A stretch of 64,000 nt of DNA from Geopseudomonas sagittaria (GTDB lineage Bacteria; Pseudomonadota; Gammaproteobacteria; Pseudomonadales; Pseudomonadaceae): assembly GCF_900115715.1 (NCBI RefSeq), contig NZ_FOXM01000006.1, forward strand, positions 186,001 through 250,000, given 5' to 3'. This document shows, piece after piece, positions 19,586 to 33,302 of this stretch. The position numbers and the translations under genes are program-made. Under the pieces are notes generated by a model that saw nothing but the letters and a program-made list of their open reading frames with translations, was not told where the DNA came from and made no database searches. How positions within the stretch are numbered: position 1 is the stretch's first letter; every line of letters starts with the position of its first letter.

Positions 19586-21046
19586 TCACTCCCGCCTGGC
19601 TGCCTGTTCCGGCCCCTGCCAGCCGCCACCCAGCGCGGCGATCAGCTGCACGCTGGCGGTCAGCCGGCTGCCGAGCAGGTCGAGCTGGGTGCGCTCGTTG
19701 GACAGCGCCGCGGTCTGCACGCTGACCACGCTGTTGTAGTCGATGGTGCCGGCCTTGTACTGGTTCTCCACCAGGCGCAGCGACTCGCGCGCGGCGTCCA
19801 GCGCCTGCTGCTGCACGGCGCTCTCCTCCTCCAGCACGCGCAGCTGCACCAGGAAGTCCTCCACCTCGCGGAAGCTGTCCAGCACGGTCTGCCGGTAGCC
19901 GGCCACGGTCTGGTCGTAGCGCGCCTCGGCCTGGTCGACCTGCGAGCGGATCAGCCCGGCGTCGAACAGGGTCATGGCGAATTCCGGGCCGATCGACCAG
20001 AAGCGGTTGGGCGTGCTGAGCCACCGATCGAGGGTGCCGCTGCGATAGCCGCCGGCGGCACTCAGATTCAGACTGGGGAACCAGGCGGCCTTGGCCACGC
20101 CGATCTCGGCGTTGGCGCTCATCACCGCGCGCTCGGCGCTGGCCACGTCAGGACGGCGCTCCAGCAGCTGCGAGGGCACGCTGACCGGCACCTCGGGCAG
20201 CGCCGGCACGCCGTCCACCGCGGCCAGCGCGAACTCGGCAGGCGGCACGCCGATCAGCACGGCCATGGCATGCTCCAGCTGGGCGCGCTGGTACTTGAGG
20301 TCGATGGCCTGCGCCTCGGTGCTCTTCAGCTGGGTGCGCGCCTGGGTCACATCGGATTTCGGCACGATGCCGGCCTGGTACTGGTTCTCGGTGAGTTTCA
20401 GCGAGCGGGCGTAGGCCGCCACCGTGGCATCCAGCAGGCGCTGCTGCTCGTCCAGCACGCGCAGCTGCAGGTAGTTCTGCGCCAACTCGGACTGCAGGCT
20501 GAGGCGCACAGCGGCCAGATCGGCGGCGCTGGCCGACAGGCTGGCGTTGTCCGCCTCCAGCTGGCGGCGCAGCTTGCCCCACAGGTCGATCTCCCAGTTG
20601 ACCCCGAAGGTCAGGTCGTAGCTCTTGGAAACCCCGCCACTGCCGGAGCTGGTGACGGTGGAGCCGTCGGCCAGGCGCACCGTGCTGCTGCCACCGCCCT
20701 GTCCCGAGCGGGTCCTGCCGGCATTGGCCGACACCGAGGGGAAGAACGCGGCGCGGGTGCCGCGCACCAGTGCCTGCGCCTCGCGGTACTGCGCCAGCGA
20801 CTGGGCGAGGCTCTGGTTGGACTGCTCGAGGCGCTGCTGCAGGTCGTTGAGGGTGGCGTCGCCGTACAGCTCCCACCAGGCGCCGCGCGCCAGGGCATCG
20901 GCCGGCTCGGCGGCCTTCCAGCCTGCTGCCTGCCTGAACGCCGCCGGGGTGTTCAGCTCGGGACGCTGGTAGTCCGGGCCGATGGCGCAGCCGGTCAGGG
21001 CCAGGGTCAGCAGGGCCAGTGCGGGAATGGTGTGCTTGCGTTTCAT
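19586..21046 (-). CDS. opmB: outer membrane efflux lipoprotein OpmB (OprM/NodT family)
   Basis: A 486-residue outer membrane factor. The lipoprotein signal ends in LTLALTGC, so the mature protein starts at an acylated Cys near residue 20. Two internal repeats with long helices (QSLAQSLAQYREAQALVRG and the matching second-half YDQTVAGYRQTVLDSFREVEDFL) are typical of trimeric TolC-like tunnels. It is the last gene of the adaptor-RND-RND-tunnel order that defines muxABC-opmB in Pseudomonas aeruginosa. The start overlaps the muxC stop by 4 bases. It forms the outer membrane exit of the pump. Confidence 0.9.
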   Translation of the reverse strand: MKRKHTIPALALLTLALTGCAIGPDYQRPELNTPAAFRQAAGWKAAEPADALARGAWWELYGDATLNDLQQRLEQSNQSLAQSLAQYREAQALVRGTRAAFFPSVSANAGRTRSGQGGGSSTVRLADGSTVTSSGSGGVSKSYDLTFGVNWEIDLWGKLRRQLEADNASLSASAADLAAVRLSLQSELAQNYLQLRVLDEQQRLLDATVAAYARSLKLTENQYQAGIVPKSDVTQARTQLKSTEAQAIDLKYQRAQLEHAMAVLIGVPPAEFALAAVDGVPALPEVPVSVPSQLLERRPDVASAERAVMSANAEIGVAKAAWFPSLNLSAAGGYRSGTLDRWLSTPNRFWSIGPEFAMTLFDAGLIRSQVDQAEARYDQTVAGYRQTVLDSFREVEDFLVQLRVLEEESAVQQQALDAARESLRLVENQYKAGTIDYNSVVSVQTAALSNERTQLDLLGSRLTASVQLIAALGGGWQGPEQAARRE

Positions 21047-24000
21047 GGATGAGCTTCCAGTGCGGCATCGCTGGGCCGCCCGCGCCAGCGGTTGACGCAG
21101 TGGCGCAGGCGGTCGAGGTACAGGTAGACCACCGGGGTGGTGTAGAGGGTGAGCAGCTGGCTGAGGATCAGCCCGCCGACGATGGTCATGCCCAGCGGCT
21201 GGCGCATCTCGGCGCCTTCGGCGCTGCCGAGCAGCAGCGGCAGCGCGCCGAGGATGGCCGCCAGGGTGGTCATCACGATCGGCCGGAAGCGCAGCAGGCA
21301 GGCGCGGCGGATCGACTCGGCCGGGCTGAGGCGCTCCTGGCGCTCGAGCTGCAGGGCCAGGTCAATCATCAGGATGGCGTTCTTCTTCACCACGCCGATC
21401 AGCAGGAACAGGCCGAGCAGCGAGATCAGGCTGAACTGCCCGCCGGTGAGCTGGATCGCCAGCAGCGCGCCGACCCCGGCCGAAGGCAGGGTGGAGAGGA
21501 TGGTCAGCGGGTGGATATAGCTCTCGTAGAGGATGCCGAGGACGATGTACACCAGCAGCAGCGCGCCGAGGATCATCAGCGGCTGCGACTGCTGGGCCTG
21601 CTGGAAGGCGCCGCCGGTGCCGCCCATCTTGCCCTGCACCTCGGTGGGCAGGTCGATCAGCGCCATGGCGCGCTCGATGGCGGTGGTCGCCTGTTCGAGG
21701 CTCACCCCTTCGGCCAGGGCGAAGCTGATGCTCTCGGCGGCGAAGGCGCCGTCGTGCTGCACGCGGTCCTCCTCCAGGCTGCGTTCCCAATGGGCGATGG
21801 TCGACAGCGGCACCCGCTGGCCATCGCTGCCGACCAGGCGCACCTGGTCGAGCGCCTCGGGATGCTGGGCGTACTGCGGGTCGATCTCCATCACCACGCT
21901 GTACTGGTTGAGGCTCTCGTAGATGGTCGACACCTGGCGCTGGCTGAAGGCGTTGTTGAGCAGACTGGTGACCGTGCTCATGTCCACGCCCAGGCGCTTG
22001 GCGGCGTCGCGGTCGACCACCAGGGTGATCTGCTGGGCGCCCTCGCCCTCGTTGGCGTCGATGTCGGTGAGTTCCGGCAGGGTCTTCAGCGCATCGCGCA
22101 CCTTCGGCATCCAGGTACGCAGATCCTCCAGCTCGCTGGCCAGCAGCACGTACTCGTTCTCCGAGCTGCCGCCCTGGTGGCCGCCGAAGCGCAGGTCCTG
22201 GTCGGGCATCAGGAACAGCTGGCCGCCGGGCACCTTGGGCAGGGTGCGGCGCAGGCGCTCGGCCACCTGCTGGGCGCTGACGCCGCGCTCGGCCACGGGC
22301 TTGAGACGCACGATCATGAAGGCGTTGTTGATCCCGCCCTCGCCGCCGATGAAACCGGCCACGCTCTCCACCGCCGGGTCCCTGAGCACCGCGCGGCGGA
22401 AGATCTCCATCTTCGGCTGCATGACCTGGAACGACAGGCCGTCGTCGCCGCGGATGAAGCCGACCAGCTGGCCGGTGTCCTGCTGCGGCATGAAGGTCTT
22501 CGGCACGCTGACGAACAGCCAGACGTTGAGGGCGATGGTCGCCAGCAGGCTGAGCAGGGTCAGCAGCGAGTGCTTGAGCGCCCACTCCAGGCTCACGCGG
22601 TAGAACGCCAGCACCCGCTCCTGCACCCGGCTACCCAGGCGCTGCAAGCGGTTGGGCGCGCGCTCCTTATCCTCGGCACGCAGCCAGCGTGCGCAGAGCA
22701 TCGGCGTCAGGGTCAGCGACACCAGCAGGGAGATGACGATAGCCACCGTCAGGGTGATGGAGAACTCGCGGAACAGCCGCTCGACGATGCCGCCCATGAA
22801 CAGGATGGAGAGGAACACCGCCACCAGCGACACGTTCATCGACAGCAGGGTGAAGCCCACCTCGCGCGAACCCTTGAGCGCGGCGGCCAGCGGCTTCTCG
22901 CCGGCCTCGATATGGCGGGCGATGTTCTCCAGCACCACGATGGCGTCGTCGACCACCAGGCCGGTGGCGATGATCAGCGCCATCAGCGACAGGTTGTTCA
23001 GCGAGAAGCCCAGCAGGTGCATGGCGGCGAAGCTGCCGACCAGCGACACCGGCACCGCCAGCGCCGGGATCAGCGCCGCGCGCCAGTGGCCGAGGAAGGC
23101 CAGCACCACCAGGATCACCAGGCCGACGGCAATCAGCAGGGTGCGCTCGGCCTCGTGCAGGGTGGCGCGGATGGTCGGCGAGCGGTCCATCGCCACCGCC
23201 AGCTCGGCGCTGGCCGGCAGCACCGCGCGCAGCGCCGGAAGCTCGGCGCGGATGCCCTCGATGGTCTCGATGATGTTGGCGTCGGCCTGGCGGTTGACCA
23301 CCAGCAGCACCGCCTGCTCGTCGTTGTAGAAGCCGCTGTTGTAGCGGTTCTCCACGCTGTCGCGCACCGTGGCGACGTCACCCAGGCGGATCGCCGCGCC
23401 GTCCTGGTGGCGGATGATCAGCGGGATGTAGTCGGCGGCCCGGTCCAGCTGGTCGTTGCTGGCCACCTGCCAGTGGCGCGCGCCGGCCTCCAGCGCACCC
23501 TTGGGGCCGCGCACGTTGGCGTCGCTGAGCGCCTGGCGCACGTCGTCGAGGGCCAGGCCGTACTGCTCGAGCAGGCGCGGCTGCAATTCGACGCGCACCG
23601 CCGGCAGCGAGCTGCCGCCGATCTGCACCTCGCCGACCCCGGGCACCTGGGACAGCTTCTGGGCGATGATGGTCGACGCGGCGTCGTACAGCTGGCCCTT
23701 CTCCAGCACTGGCGAGGTCAGCGACAGCACCATGATCGGTGCCTGCGACGGGTTGACCTTGCGGTAGGTGGGCATGCTGCGCATGGCGCTGGGCAGCAGG
23801 TTGCGCGCGGCGTTGATCGCCGCCTGCACCTCGCGTGCGGCGGCGTTGATGTCGCGACCCAGCTCGAACTGCAGGATGATCCGCGTCGAGCCCTGGCTGC
23901 TGCGGCTGGTCATCTGGCTGATGCCGGCGATGGTGCCGAGCGAGCGCTCCAGCGGCGTGGCCACGCTAGAGGCCATCACCTGCGGGCTGGCGCCGGGCAG

Positions 24001-24150
24001 GCTGGCCTGCACGGTGATCACCGGGAAGTCCATCTGCGGCAGCGGCGACACCGGCAGCAGGCCGAAGCTCAAGGCGCCGGCCAGCAGGATCGCCAGGCTG
24101 AGCAGCAGGGTGGCGACCGGGCGGACGATGAAGGGGGCGGAGAGGTTCAT
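21043..24150 (-). CDS. muxC: RND efflux transporter subunit MuxC (MdtC-like)
   Basis: A 1035-residue inner membrane RND protein starting [16 protein letters not shown]. It has 12 TM segments, two large periplasmic loops, the TM4 region [15 protein letters not shown] with the Asp pair expected for proton relay, and an [10 protein letters not shown] segment after TM6. The start codon overlaps the muxB stop by 4 bases. The paired RND subunits work as a heterotrimer, as in E. coli MdtBC. Known substrates of MuxABC-OpmB include novobiocin, aztreonam and macrolides. The minus-strand frame stays open upstream of 24150, but the conserved N-terminus fixes the start. Confidence 0.92.
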   Translation of the reverse strand: MNLSAPFIVRPVATLLLSLAILLAGALSFGLLPVSPLPQMDFPVITVQASLPGASPQVMASSVATPLERSLGTIAGISQMTSRSSQGSTRIILQFELGRDINAAAREVQAAINAARNLLPSAMRSMPTYRKVNPSQAPIMVLSLTSPVLEKGQLYDAASTIIAQKLSQVPGVGEVQIGGSSLPAVRVELQPRLLEQYGLALDDVRQALSDANVRGPKGALEAGARHWQVASNDQLDRAADYIPLIIRHQDGAAIRLGDVATVRDSVENRYNSGFYNDEQAVLLVVNRQADANIIETIEGIRAELPALRAVLPASAELAVAMDRSPTIRATLHEAERTLLIAVGLVILVVLAFLGHWRAALIPALAVPVSLVGSFAAMHLLGFSLNNLSLMALIIATGLVVDDAIVVLENIARHIEAGEKPLAAALKGSREVGFTLLSMNVSLVAVFLSILFMGGIVERLFREFSITLTVAIVISLLVSLTLTPMLCARWLRAEDKERAPNRLQRLGSRVQERVLAFYRVSLEWALKHSLLTLLSLLATIALNVWLFVSVPKTFMPQQDTGQLVGFIRGDDGLSFQVMQPKMEIFRRAVLRDPAVESVAGFIGGEGGINNAFMIVRLKPVAERGVSAQQVAERLRRTLPKVPGGQLFLMPDQDLRFGGHQGGSSENEYVLLASELEDLRTWMPKVRDALKTLPELTDIDANEGEGAQQITLVVDRDAAKRLGVDMSTVTSLLNNAFSQRQVSTIYESLNQYSVVMEIDPQYAQHPEALDQVRLVGSDGQRVPLSTIAHWERSLEEDRVQHDGAFAAESISFALAEGVSLEQATTAIERAMALIDLPTEVQGKMGGTGGAFQQAQQSQPLMILGALLLVYIVLGILYESYIHPLTILSTLPSAGVGALLAIQLTGGQFSLISLLGLFLLIGVVKKNAILMIDLALQLERQERLSPAESIRRACLLRFRPIVMTTLAAILGALPLLLGSAEGAEMRQPLGMTIVGGLILSQLLTLYTTPVVYLYLDRLRHCVNRWRGRPSDAALEAHP

Positions 24151-27100
24151 CGACCGCCCTCGGGCATCGCCTCGACCGCCACACCCGCCGCGCTGCGGCC
24201 CATGAAGCGCCGGCTCAGGCGGTCGAACCACAGGTAGATCACCGGGGTGGTGAACAGGGTCAGCACCTGGCTGACCAGCAGGCCGCCGACCATCACCAGG
24301 CCCAGCGGCTGGCGCAGCTCGGCGCCGGAGCCCGAGGCGAGCATCAGCGGCACGGCGCCGAACAGCGCGGCCAGGGTGGTCATCAGGATCGGCCGGAAGC
24401 GCAGCAGCGCCGCCTGGTGGATCGCCGCCTGCGGGTCCATGCCCTGGTGGCGCTCGGCCTCCAGCGCGAAGTCGATCATCATGATCGCGTTCTTCTTGAC
24501 GATGCCGATCAGCAGGATGATGCCGATCACCGCGATCATCCCCAGGTCGTTGCCGCTGAGCAGCAGCGCCAGCAGCGCGCCGACTCCGGCCGAGGGCAAG
24601 GTCGAGAGGATGGTGATCGGGTGGATGTAGCTCTCGTAGAGCACGCCGAGCACGATGTACATGGTGACGATGGCGGCGAGGATCAGCCACAGGGTGCTGG
24701 ACAGCGAGGCGCGGAACGCCTCGGCGGCGCCCTGGAAGCGGCTCTGCACGCCTTCCGGCAGGCCGATCGCGGCCTCGACCTGCTCGATGCGCGCCACCGC
24801 CTCGCCCAGCGCCACCCCCGGCGCCAGGTTGAACGACACTGTGACCGCCGGGAACTGGCCGATGCGGTTGACCTGCAGCGCGGTGGCGCGCTCCTCGACC
24901 CGCACCAGGCTGGCCAGCGGCACCTGCACGCCGTCGGTGCCGGCCACGTGGATCTCGCGCAGGGCGGCCAGCCCCTGATCGCGGGCGCCCTGGCTCTCCA
25001 GCACCACGCGGTACTGGCTGGTCTGGGTGAAGATGGTGGAGATCTGCCGCTGGCCGAAGGCGTCGTACAGTGCGCTGTCGATGGCGCTCATGGTCACCCC
25101 GAGGCGCCCGGCCAGGTCGCGGTCGATCTGCAGGAAGGCCTGCAGGCCGCGGTTCTGCAGGTCGCTGGTGACGTCGGCCAGCTCGGCCAGCGGCTCCAGC
25201 GCCTCGACAAGGCGCGGCGTCCACTCCTCGAGCAGCGCCGCATCCGGCGACTCCAGGCTGAACTGGTACTGGGTGCGGCTGACGCGGTCCTCGACGGTCA
25301 GCTCCTGCACCGGCTGCAGGAACAGCTCGATGCCCGGCACCTGCGCCAGCTCGGGCTTGAGCCGCTCGATCACCTCGGCGGCGGTCAGCTCGCGCTCGCC
25401 GTGCGGCACCAGGTTGATCTGCATGCGTCCGCTGTTGAGGGTGGCGTTGTCGCCGTCGACGCCGATGTAGGAAGACAGGCTCAGCACCGCCGGATCGCGC
25501 AGGATCACCTCGGCCAGGCGCTGCTGACGTTCGCTCATGGCCTTGAACGAGATGCTCTGCGGTGCCTGGCTGATGCCCTGTATGGCGCCCACGTCCTGTA
25601 TCGGGAAAAATCCTTTGGGAACAGCAAGATACAGAACAATCGTGAGACCCAGGGTGAGTACTGCGACCAGCAAGGTGGCGCCTTGGTGGCGCAGCACCCA
25701 GGTCAGCCCGTGATCGTAGCGGGCGATCAGCCAGTCGATCCACGCGCCGCTGGCCTTGTAGAAGCGCCCCTGCTCGCCTTCGGGCTGATGCTTGAGCAGG
25801 CGCGCGCACATCATCGGCGTCAGGGTCAGCGACACCACCAGGGAGATGAGGATGGCCACCGCCAGGGTGATGGCGAACTCGCGGAACAGTCGCCCGACCA
25901 CGTCGGCCATGAACAGCAGCGGAATCAGCACGGCGATCAGCGAGAAGGTCAGCGAGATCAGCGTGAAGCCGATCTGCTTGGCGCCCTTGAGCGCGGCGTT
26001 GAGCGGCGTCTCGCCCGCCTCGAGATGGCGGGCAATGTTCTCCAGCATGACGATGGCGTCGTCGACCACGAAGCCGGCAGCGACGGTCAGCGCCATCAGG
26101 GTCAGGTTGTTGACCGAGAAGCCGGCCAGGTGCATCACCGCGAAGGTGCCGATCAAGGACAGCGGCACGGCGATCGACGGGATCACCGTGGCGGCCAGGC
26201 GACGCAGGAACAGGAAGGTCACCAGCACCACCAGGCACACGGCCAGCAGCAGCTCGAACTGCACGTCGCGCACCGCGGCGCGGATGGTCTGGGTGCGGTC
26301 GCTGAGCACCGCCACCTCGACGCCGGCCGGCAGGCTGGCGCTGATCTGCGGCAGCAGCGCCTGGATGCGGTCGACCACCTCGATGACGTTGGCGCCCGGC
26401 TGGCGCTGCACGTTGACCAGCACCGCGGCGCTCTGGTCGGCCCAGGCGGCCAGGCGCTCGTTCTCGGCGCCGTCGACCACCTCGGCGATGTCGCCCAGGC
26501 GCAGGGTGGCGCCGGCGCTGTAGCTGAGCACCAGGTCGCGGTACTCGGCGGCGGATCGCAGCTGGTCGTTGGCGTCCAGCTGGGAGACGCGGGTCGGGCC
26601 GTCGAAGTTGCCCTTGGGCTGGTTGACGTTGGCGGCGTTGATCAGGCTGCGCACGTCGGACAGGTTGAGGCCGTAGGCGGCGAGCGCCTGCGGGTTGACG
26701 CGGATGCGCACCGCCGGGCGCTGGCCGCCGGCCAGGCTGACCAGGCCGACGCCGCTGATCTGCGCCAGCTTCTGCGCCATGCGCGTGTCGACCAGGTCGT
26801 TGACCTCGGGCAGCGGCAGGGTCTGCGAGGTGATCGCCAGGGTCAGCACCGGGGTGTCGGCCGGGTTGACCTTGTTGTAGACCGGCGGCGCCGGCAGGTC
26901 GTTGGGTAACAGGTTGTTGGCCGCGTTGATCGCCGCCTGCACCTCCTGTTCGGCGACGTCCAGCTCGACGTCGAGACCGAAGCGCAGGGTGATCACCGAG
27001 GCGCCGCCCGAGCTGGTCGAGGACATCTGCTTGAGGCCCGGCATCTGGCCGAACTGGCGCTCCAGCGGCGCGGTCACCGCGCTGCCCATCACCTCCGGGC

Positions 27101-27263
27101 TGGCGCCGGGGTACAGGGTCAGCACGCGGATGGTCGGGTAGTCGACCTGCGGCAGCGCCGCCACCGGCAGCATGCGGTAGGCGATCAGCCCGGCGAGGAA
27201 GATCGCCACCATCAGCAGGGTGGTGGCCACCGGGCGCAGGATGAACGGGCGCGACAGGCTCAT
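24147..27263 (-). CDS. muxB: RND efflux transporter subunit MuxB (MdtB-like)
   Basis: A 1038-residue RND protein starting [17 protein letters not shown], with 12 TM segments and two periplasmic loops. The TM4 region [15 protein letters not shown] carries the proton-relay Asp pair. It is the paralogue of the next gene and forms the MuxB-MuxC heterotrimer. Overlaps of 4 bases with muxA and muxC show tight translational coupling. A stretch at about 25595-25665, coding TM7 and the entry to the second periplasmic domain (residues about 533-557), uses many A/T-ending codons, unlike the rest of the gene. Confidence 0.92.
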   Translation of the reverse strand: MSLSRPFILRPVATTLLMVAIFLAGLIAYRMLPVAALPQVDYPTIRVLTLYPGASPEVMGSAVTAPLERQFGQMPGLKQMSSTSSGGASVITLRFGLDVELDVAEQEVQAAINAANNLLPNDLPAPPVYNKVNPADTPVLTLAITSQTLPLPEVNDLVDTRMAQKLAQISGVGLVSLAGGQRPAVRIRVNPQALAAYGLNLSDVRSLINAANVNQPKGNFDGPTRVSQLDANDQLRSAAEYRDLVLSYSAGATLRLGDIAEVVDGAENERLAAWADQSAAVLVNVQRQPGANVIEVVDRIQALLPQISASLPAGVEVAVLSDRTQTIRAAVRDVQFELLLAVCLVVLVTFLFLRRLAATVIPSIAVPLSLIGTFAVMHLAGFSVNNLTLMALTVAAGFVVDDAIVMLENIARHLEAGETPLNAALKGAKQIGFTLISLTFSLIAVLIPLLFMADVVGRLFREFAITLAVAILISLVVSLTLTPMMCARLLKHQPEGEQGRFYKASGAWIDWLIARYDHGLTWVLRHQGATLLVAVLTLGLTIVLYLAVPKGFFPIQDVGAIQGISQAPQSISFKAMSERQQRLAEVILRDPAVLSLSSYIGVDGDNATLNSGRMQINLVPHGERELTAAEVIERLKPELAQVPGIELFLQPVQELTVEDRVSRTQYQFSLESPDAALLEEWTPRLVEALEPLAELADVTSDLQNRGLQAFLQIDRDLAGRLGVTMSAIDSALYDAFGQRQISTIFTQTSQYRVVLESQGARDQGLAALREIHVAGTDGVQVPLASLVRVEERATALQVNRIGQFPAVTVSFNLAPGVALGEAVARIEQVEAAIGLPEGVQSRFQGAAEAFRASLSSTLWLILAAIVTMYIVLGVLYESYIHPITILSTLPSAGVGALLALLLSGNDLGMIAVIGIILLIGIVKKNAIMMIDFALEAERHQGMDPQAAIHQAALLRFRPILMTTLAALFGAVPLMLASGSGAELRQPLGLVMVGGLLVSQVLTLFTTPVIYLWFDRLSRRFMGRSAAGVAVEAMPEGGR

Positions 27264-28579
27264 GCCGTGGGCTTCCGTGCCGGGGCGCCGTCAGCCGGCA
27301 GCGGCCGTTCGCCGCGCGGGTTGGTAGCCGGGGCGGGTGCGACCGGCAGGGTGACTTCCTTGGCTGCGCCCTCCACCACCTCGACCGTGCTGCCCTCGCG
27401 CAGGCGGTCGGTGCCTTCCAGCACCACCTGCTCGCCGGCGGCCAGGCCCGCGCCGATCAGGCTCTGCTCGCCATTGCTGGCGGCGACCGTGACCGGGCGC
27501 ACTATCACCTTGTTGTCTGCGCCCACCACGTAGACGAAGGTGCCCGCCGAGCCGAACTGCACCGCCGCCGCCGGCAGCAACAGGGCCTCGCGGCGAGTCT
27601 CCAGCAGCAGGCGCACGTTGACGAACTGGTTGGGGAACAGGCGCTCGTCGCCGTTATCGAAGCGCGCCTTGAGCTTGACCGTGCCGGTGGCGGTGTCGAT
27701 CTGGTTGTCCAGGCTGGCCAGCACGCCTTCGGCCAGACGCTGGCGTTCGCCGCGGTCCCAGGCCTCGACCTTGAGCGCCTCGCCGCCGCGATGCCGCGCC
27801 AGCAGCGCCGGCAGCTCGGCCTCGGGCAGGGTGAAGCTGACCGTGATCGGCGCGGTCTGGGTGATGGTCACCAGCGGCGTGGTGCCGCCGGAAGTCACCA
27901 GGTTGCCGACGTCGACCTGGCGCAGGCCGAGGCGCCCGGCGATCGGCGCCTTGACCTCGGTGAACTCGAGGTTCAGGCGCGCCTCGGCCACCGCCGCCTG
28001 CAGGCTCTGCAGGCCGCCGCGCAGCTGCTCGACCGTGGCCTGCTGGGTATCGAGGGTCTGCTTGGCGATGGAGTCCTCGGCGTACAGGCCCTGGTAGCGT
28101 TTGAGGTCCAGCTCGGCGTTCTTCAGCTCGGCGCGGCGCTCGGCGAGATCACCCTCGGCCTTGTCCAGCGCCGCACGGTACGGACGCGGGTCGATCTGCG
28201 CCAGCATCTGGCCGGCCTTGACCAGTTGGCCTTCCTCGAACAGCACCTTGACCAGCTGGCCGTCGACGCGCGGCAGCACGCTCACCGTGTTGAAGGCGGT
28301 GACGGTGCCGAGGGCCTTGAGCTCCACCGCATAGTCGCCGAGCGCCGCCGTGGCCAGGCGCACCGGCACCGGGCCGCCCATCCCCATGCCACGGAAACCG
28401 CCCGGGCGACCGCCCGGACCGCTCAGGCTGCCGCCTCCCGGCCCGCGGGCACCCTCCGATGCCGGTTGGTCGGTCGCCGGCCACTGCCACCAGGCCAGCG
28501 CGGCGGCCAGCAGCACGACGATGCCGCCGGCCAGCCAGCGATTACGGGAAGAACGGGTTGGGTGGTTGATCTCGGACAT
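27260..28579 (-). CDS. muxA: RND pump periplasmic adaptor MuxA (MdtA-like)
   Basis: About 439 residues from the ATG at 28579 ([13 protein letters not shown]). A GTG 12 bases upstream is possible, but the AAGGA site leaves it too little space. The N-terminal TM anchor (about 19-35) is followed by a Gly/Pro-rich linker ([20 protein letters not shown]), then a lipoyl half-domain ([19 protein letters not shown]), an alpha-helical hairpin, the second lipoyl half ([16 protein letters not shown]) and beta-barrel/membrane-proximal domains. It joins MuxBC to OpmB. It is the first gene of the operon, and a CpxR-box-like repeat lies 64 bases upstream of its start. Confidence 0.9.
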   Translation of the reverse strand: MSEINHPTRSSRNRWLAGGIVVLLAAALAWWQWPATDQPASEGARGPGGGSLSGPGGRPGGFRGMGMGGPVPVRLATAALGDYAVELKALGTVTAFNTVSVLPRVDGQLVKVLFEEGQLVKAGQMLAQIDPRPYRAALDKAEGDLAERRAELKNAELDLKRYQGLYAEDSIAKQTLDTQQATVEQLRGGLQSLQAAVAEARLNLEFTEVKAPIAGRLGLRQVDVGNLVTSGGTTPLVTITQTAPITVSFTLPEAELPALLARHRGGEALKVEAWDRGERQRLAEGVLASLDNQIDTATGTVKLKARFDNGDERLFPNQFVNVRLLLETRREALLLPAAAVQFGSAGTFVYVVGADNKVIVRPVTVAASNGEQSLIGAGLAAGEQVVLEGTDRLREGSTVEVVEGAAKEVTLPVAPAPATNPRGERPLPADGAPARKPTA

Positions 28580-28642
28580 GGTGCAGGTCACTTTCCTTGG
28601 GAGCCTGAACGATAAGGCTTCTCAGTTGGGGCGCAAAGGCTC

Positions 28643-28658
28643 TTTACCTGCACTTTAC
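28643..28658 (-). promoter_or_regulatory. CpxR-box-like repeat upstream of muxA
   Basis: On the minus strand the sequence is GTAAA-GTGCAG-GTAAA, a direct repeat with 6-base spacing that fits the CpxR binding pattern. A possible -10 (TTATCG) lies at about 28610-28615, between the box and muxA. CpxR control of RND pumps is known in Pseudomonas and E. coli; its action here is inferred from the motif. Confidence 0.6.
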
Positions 28659-28829
28659 CTGTTGCCGGCAAACTACTGACAGGACAAGCCGGAGGAATCC
28701 GCAAACTGCCCTGGCTGGCCAGCCTCCGTGCACCAGGCGCCGCAGCAACCGCCCAAGCCTGTTGCCGCTCGTTTGCTTCGCCCGGCACGGCGGCTTGCCA
28801 AGCGAGCGGCCGCTCCGCACACTGCAGGC

Positions 28830-31640
<2,811 letters not shown>

Positions 31641-31853
31641 GGTGCAACAGCGCGCCGGCCAGCGAACCAGAGCCTTGCGCCGTTGTCACAGCTTGCGGCG
31701 TCGCAACCGGAGCCTGCCCGGGTAACCGCAGTAATGCGAACTCCCGCGCCATCCGCCCGTGCGCGCACCAATTCTCAAATGGCGAGCCTGACGTTTGCCC
31801 TGCGTCGAGCCGCCCGCGACAATCCACCGCGTTTTTTCATCGAGGTTCACACC

Positions 31854-32210
31854 ATGCGTAAAGCACTTTCCGTTCTGACCCTGAGCCTGCTGTGCGCCCA
31901 AGGCGCCATGGCCGATGGCGGCACCAAGGCGGCCATCGGCGGCGGCGTCGGCGGCGCCCTGGGCAACGTTCTCGGCCAGGCAGTCGGCGGCAAGACCGGT
32001 GCCGCGGTCGGCGCCGGCCTGGGTGCCGCCGCCGGCGGCGCGATGACCGCCAAGAGCGGCAACAAGACCAAGGTCGCCGTGGGCAGCGGCCTCGGCGCGG
32101 CCGGCGGCTCGCTGCTCGGCAACACCCTCGGCGGCAGCACCGGCGGCGCCATCGGCGCAGGCCTGGGCGGCGCGGCTGGCGGCGCTGTCGGCAACAATAT
32201 GGGCCGCTGA
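31854..32210 (+). CDS. small secreted glycine-zipper protein
   Basis: A 118-residue protein. A signal peptide of about 20 residues (MRKALSVLTLSLLCAQGAMA) is followed by repeated GxxxG glycine-zipper segments such as GGALGNVLGQAVGGKTGAAV and GGSTGGAIGAGLGGAAGG, separated by one polar break (KSGNKTK). Such zippers form tightly packed membrane helices, and related small proteins are found in the periplasm or outer membrane. Function is unknown; a stress or envelope role would be a guess. A strong terminator lies 36 bases after the stop. It is probably a separate unit, since over 200 bases separate it from the ligase gene. Confidence 0.75.
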   Translation: MRKALSVLTLSLLCAQGAMADGGTKAAIGGGVGGALGNVLGQAVGGKTGAAVGAGLGAAAGGAMTAKSGNKTKVAVGSGLGAAGGSLLGNTLGGSTGGAIGAGLGGAAGGAVGNNMGR

Positions 32211-32245
32211 TCCTAGCCGCGCCGAGCGCATCGCCCATAGTAAAA

Positions 32246-32278
32246 AGTAAAAAGCCCGCGCTCTGCGGGCTTTTTACT
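32246..32278. terminator. strong bidirectional rho-independent terminator
   Basis: AGTAAAAAGCCCGC (32246-32259) pairs perfectly with GCGGGCTTTTTACT (32265-32278) around a 5-base loop. Runs of A and T on each side make it work in both directions, ending the glycine-zipper gene and the leftward decarboxylase operon. Confidence 0.9.
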
Positions 32279-32349
32279 GTCAATTCCCGGCATGGCTGGG
32301 TAGAGCCCAGCCGACACCCCGAGCGGCCAGATCGCTCCAGTCGCTTTCC

Positions 32350-33255
32350 CTACGGCAGCGCGTACACGCGGGAGAGGATCTTCAGCATCTCGCCCGGCGC
32401 ACCGAAGTACCTGGTGTGTAACAGCTCCATCTCGCCGGACTGGTACATCTCGCTGATCGCGGTATCCACCAGCAGGCGGAAGTCCTCGTCGCCACGGGCG
32501 AGGGCCATGGACACCGGGGCGATCTCGAAGATGCGCTCCAGCACCATCATGTCGCCGGCGGCGGCATGCTCCTGCACGTAGTTCTGCAGCAGCATGCGCT
32601 CGGAGAAGAAGGCGCTGGCCTTGCCCTCGGCGACCATCTTCACGCCCGCCTCGTGGCTGTCGACGTTGATCAGGGTGGCGATCACCCCGAGCTTGCGCAT
32701 CTTGTCGCGCACCCAGTCCTCGGTGACGCCGCCCTTGATGGCCGCGAAGGTGTGGCTGGCCAGCCCCTGGTTGATGGTGGCGCGCCAGGTCGGGCCGGTA
32801 TGCACGGCCTCGCCATTCAGCACATTCACCAGCGACGGATGGGCATCCTTGCGCACCAGCACGGAGAGCCCCGCGGTGTAGACCGGCCGCGAGAAGCTCA
32901 CCGACTTGCGGTGCTCCAGGGTTTCCGGGGTCGGGCTGCAAAACAGGTCGACCTCGCCGGCCTTGATGGCCTCGACGACCTTGCCGAGGCTCAGCGCCTT
33001 GTAGTTCGCCTGCATGTCGGTGAGGCCGAGGCCGGCCTGCACCCGCTCGGCGATCTTCTGGCAGATCTCGATGGCGTAGCCGCTGGCCTTGCCGCCCTCC
33101 CCGCTGGTGAACGGCGCGAGGTCCGGCAGATAGCCCATGGTGAAAGCGTTGTTGCTGCGCACGCGCTCGAGCGTGTCGGCGCCGGCCAGTGCCGGCAGCA
33201 GCGCGAACAGGCCGGCGAGCAGCAGACTGACGGGTTTGTTTGGCTTCATGTTCAT
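32350..33255 (-). CDS. extracellular solute-binding protein family 3 (polar amino acid type)
   Basis: A 301-residue periplasmic protein starting MNMKPNKPVS with a signal peptide ending near PALAGADTL. Family 3 marks include FTMGYLPDLAPF, a GEVDLFCSPTPET strand and FSRPVYTAG. It should bind a polar amino acid or a related compound. No ABC permease or ATPase is nearby. The gene follows a PotE-like antiporter with a 47-base gap and shares its strand, so it likely belongs to the decarboxylase operon. It could serve a distant ABC transporter or a sensor. A ligand such as ornithine or arginine is only suggested by context. Confidence 0.82.
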   Translation of the reverse strand: MNMKPNKPVSLLLAGLFALLPALAGADTLERVRSNNAFTMGYLPDLAPFTSGEGGKASGYAIEICQKIAERVQAGLGLTDMQANYKALSLGKVVEAIKAGEVDLFCSPTPETLEHRKSVSFSRPVYTAGLSVLVRKDAHPSLVNVLNGEAVHTGPTWRATINQGLASHTFAAIKGGVTEDWVRDKMRKLGVIATLINVDSHEAGVKMVAEGKASAFFSERMLLQNYVQEHAAAGDMMVLERIFEIAPVSMALARGDEDFRLLVDTAISEMYQSGEMELLHTRYFGAPGEMLKILSRVYALP

Positions 33256-33302
33256 GTCCTGGTCCCTACGCTCAGATGTCATGGCAATCCCGGAGATGGC
33301 GC

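Noticed and set aside
24151..26238. Open minus-strand extension upstream of the muxC start
   Set aside because: It lies in another frame of muxB and reads as low-complexity; muxC begins at the conserved [11 protein letters not shown].
21019..26909. Long plus-strand open frames antisense to muxB and muxC
   Set aside because: Their His/Gln/Ala/Arg-rich translations have no domain features and mirror conserved RND genes on the minus strand.
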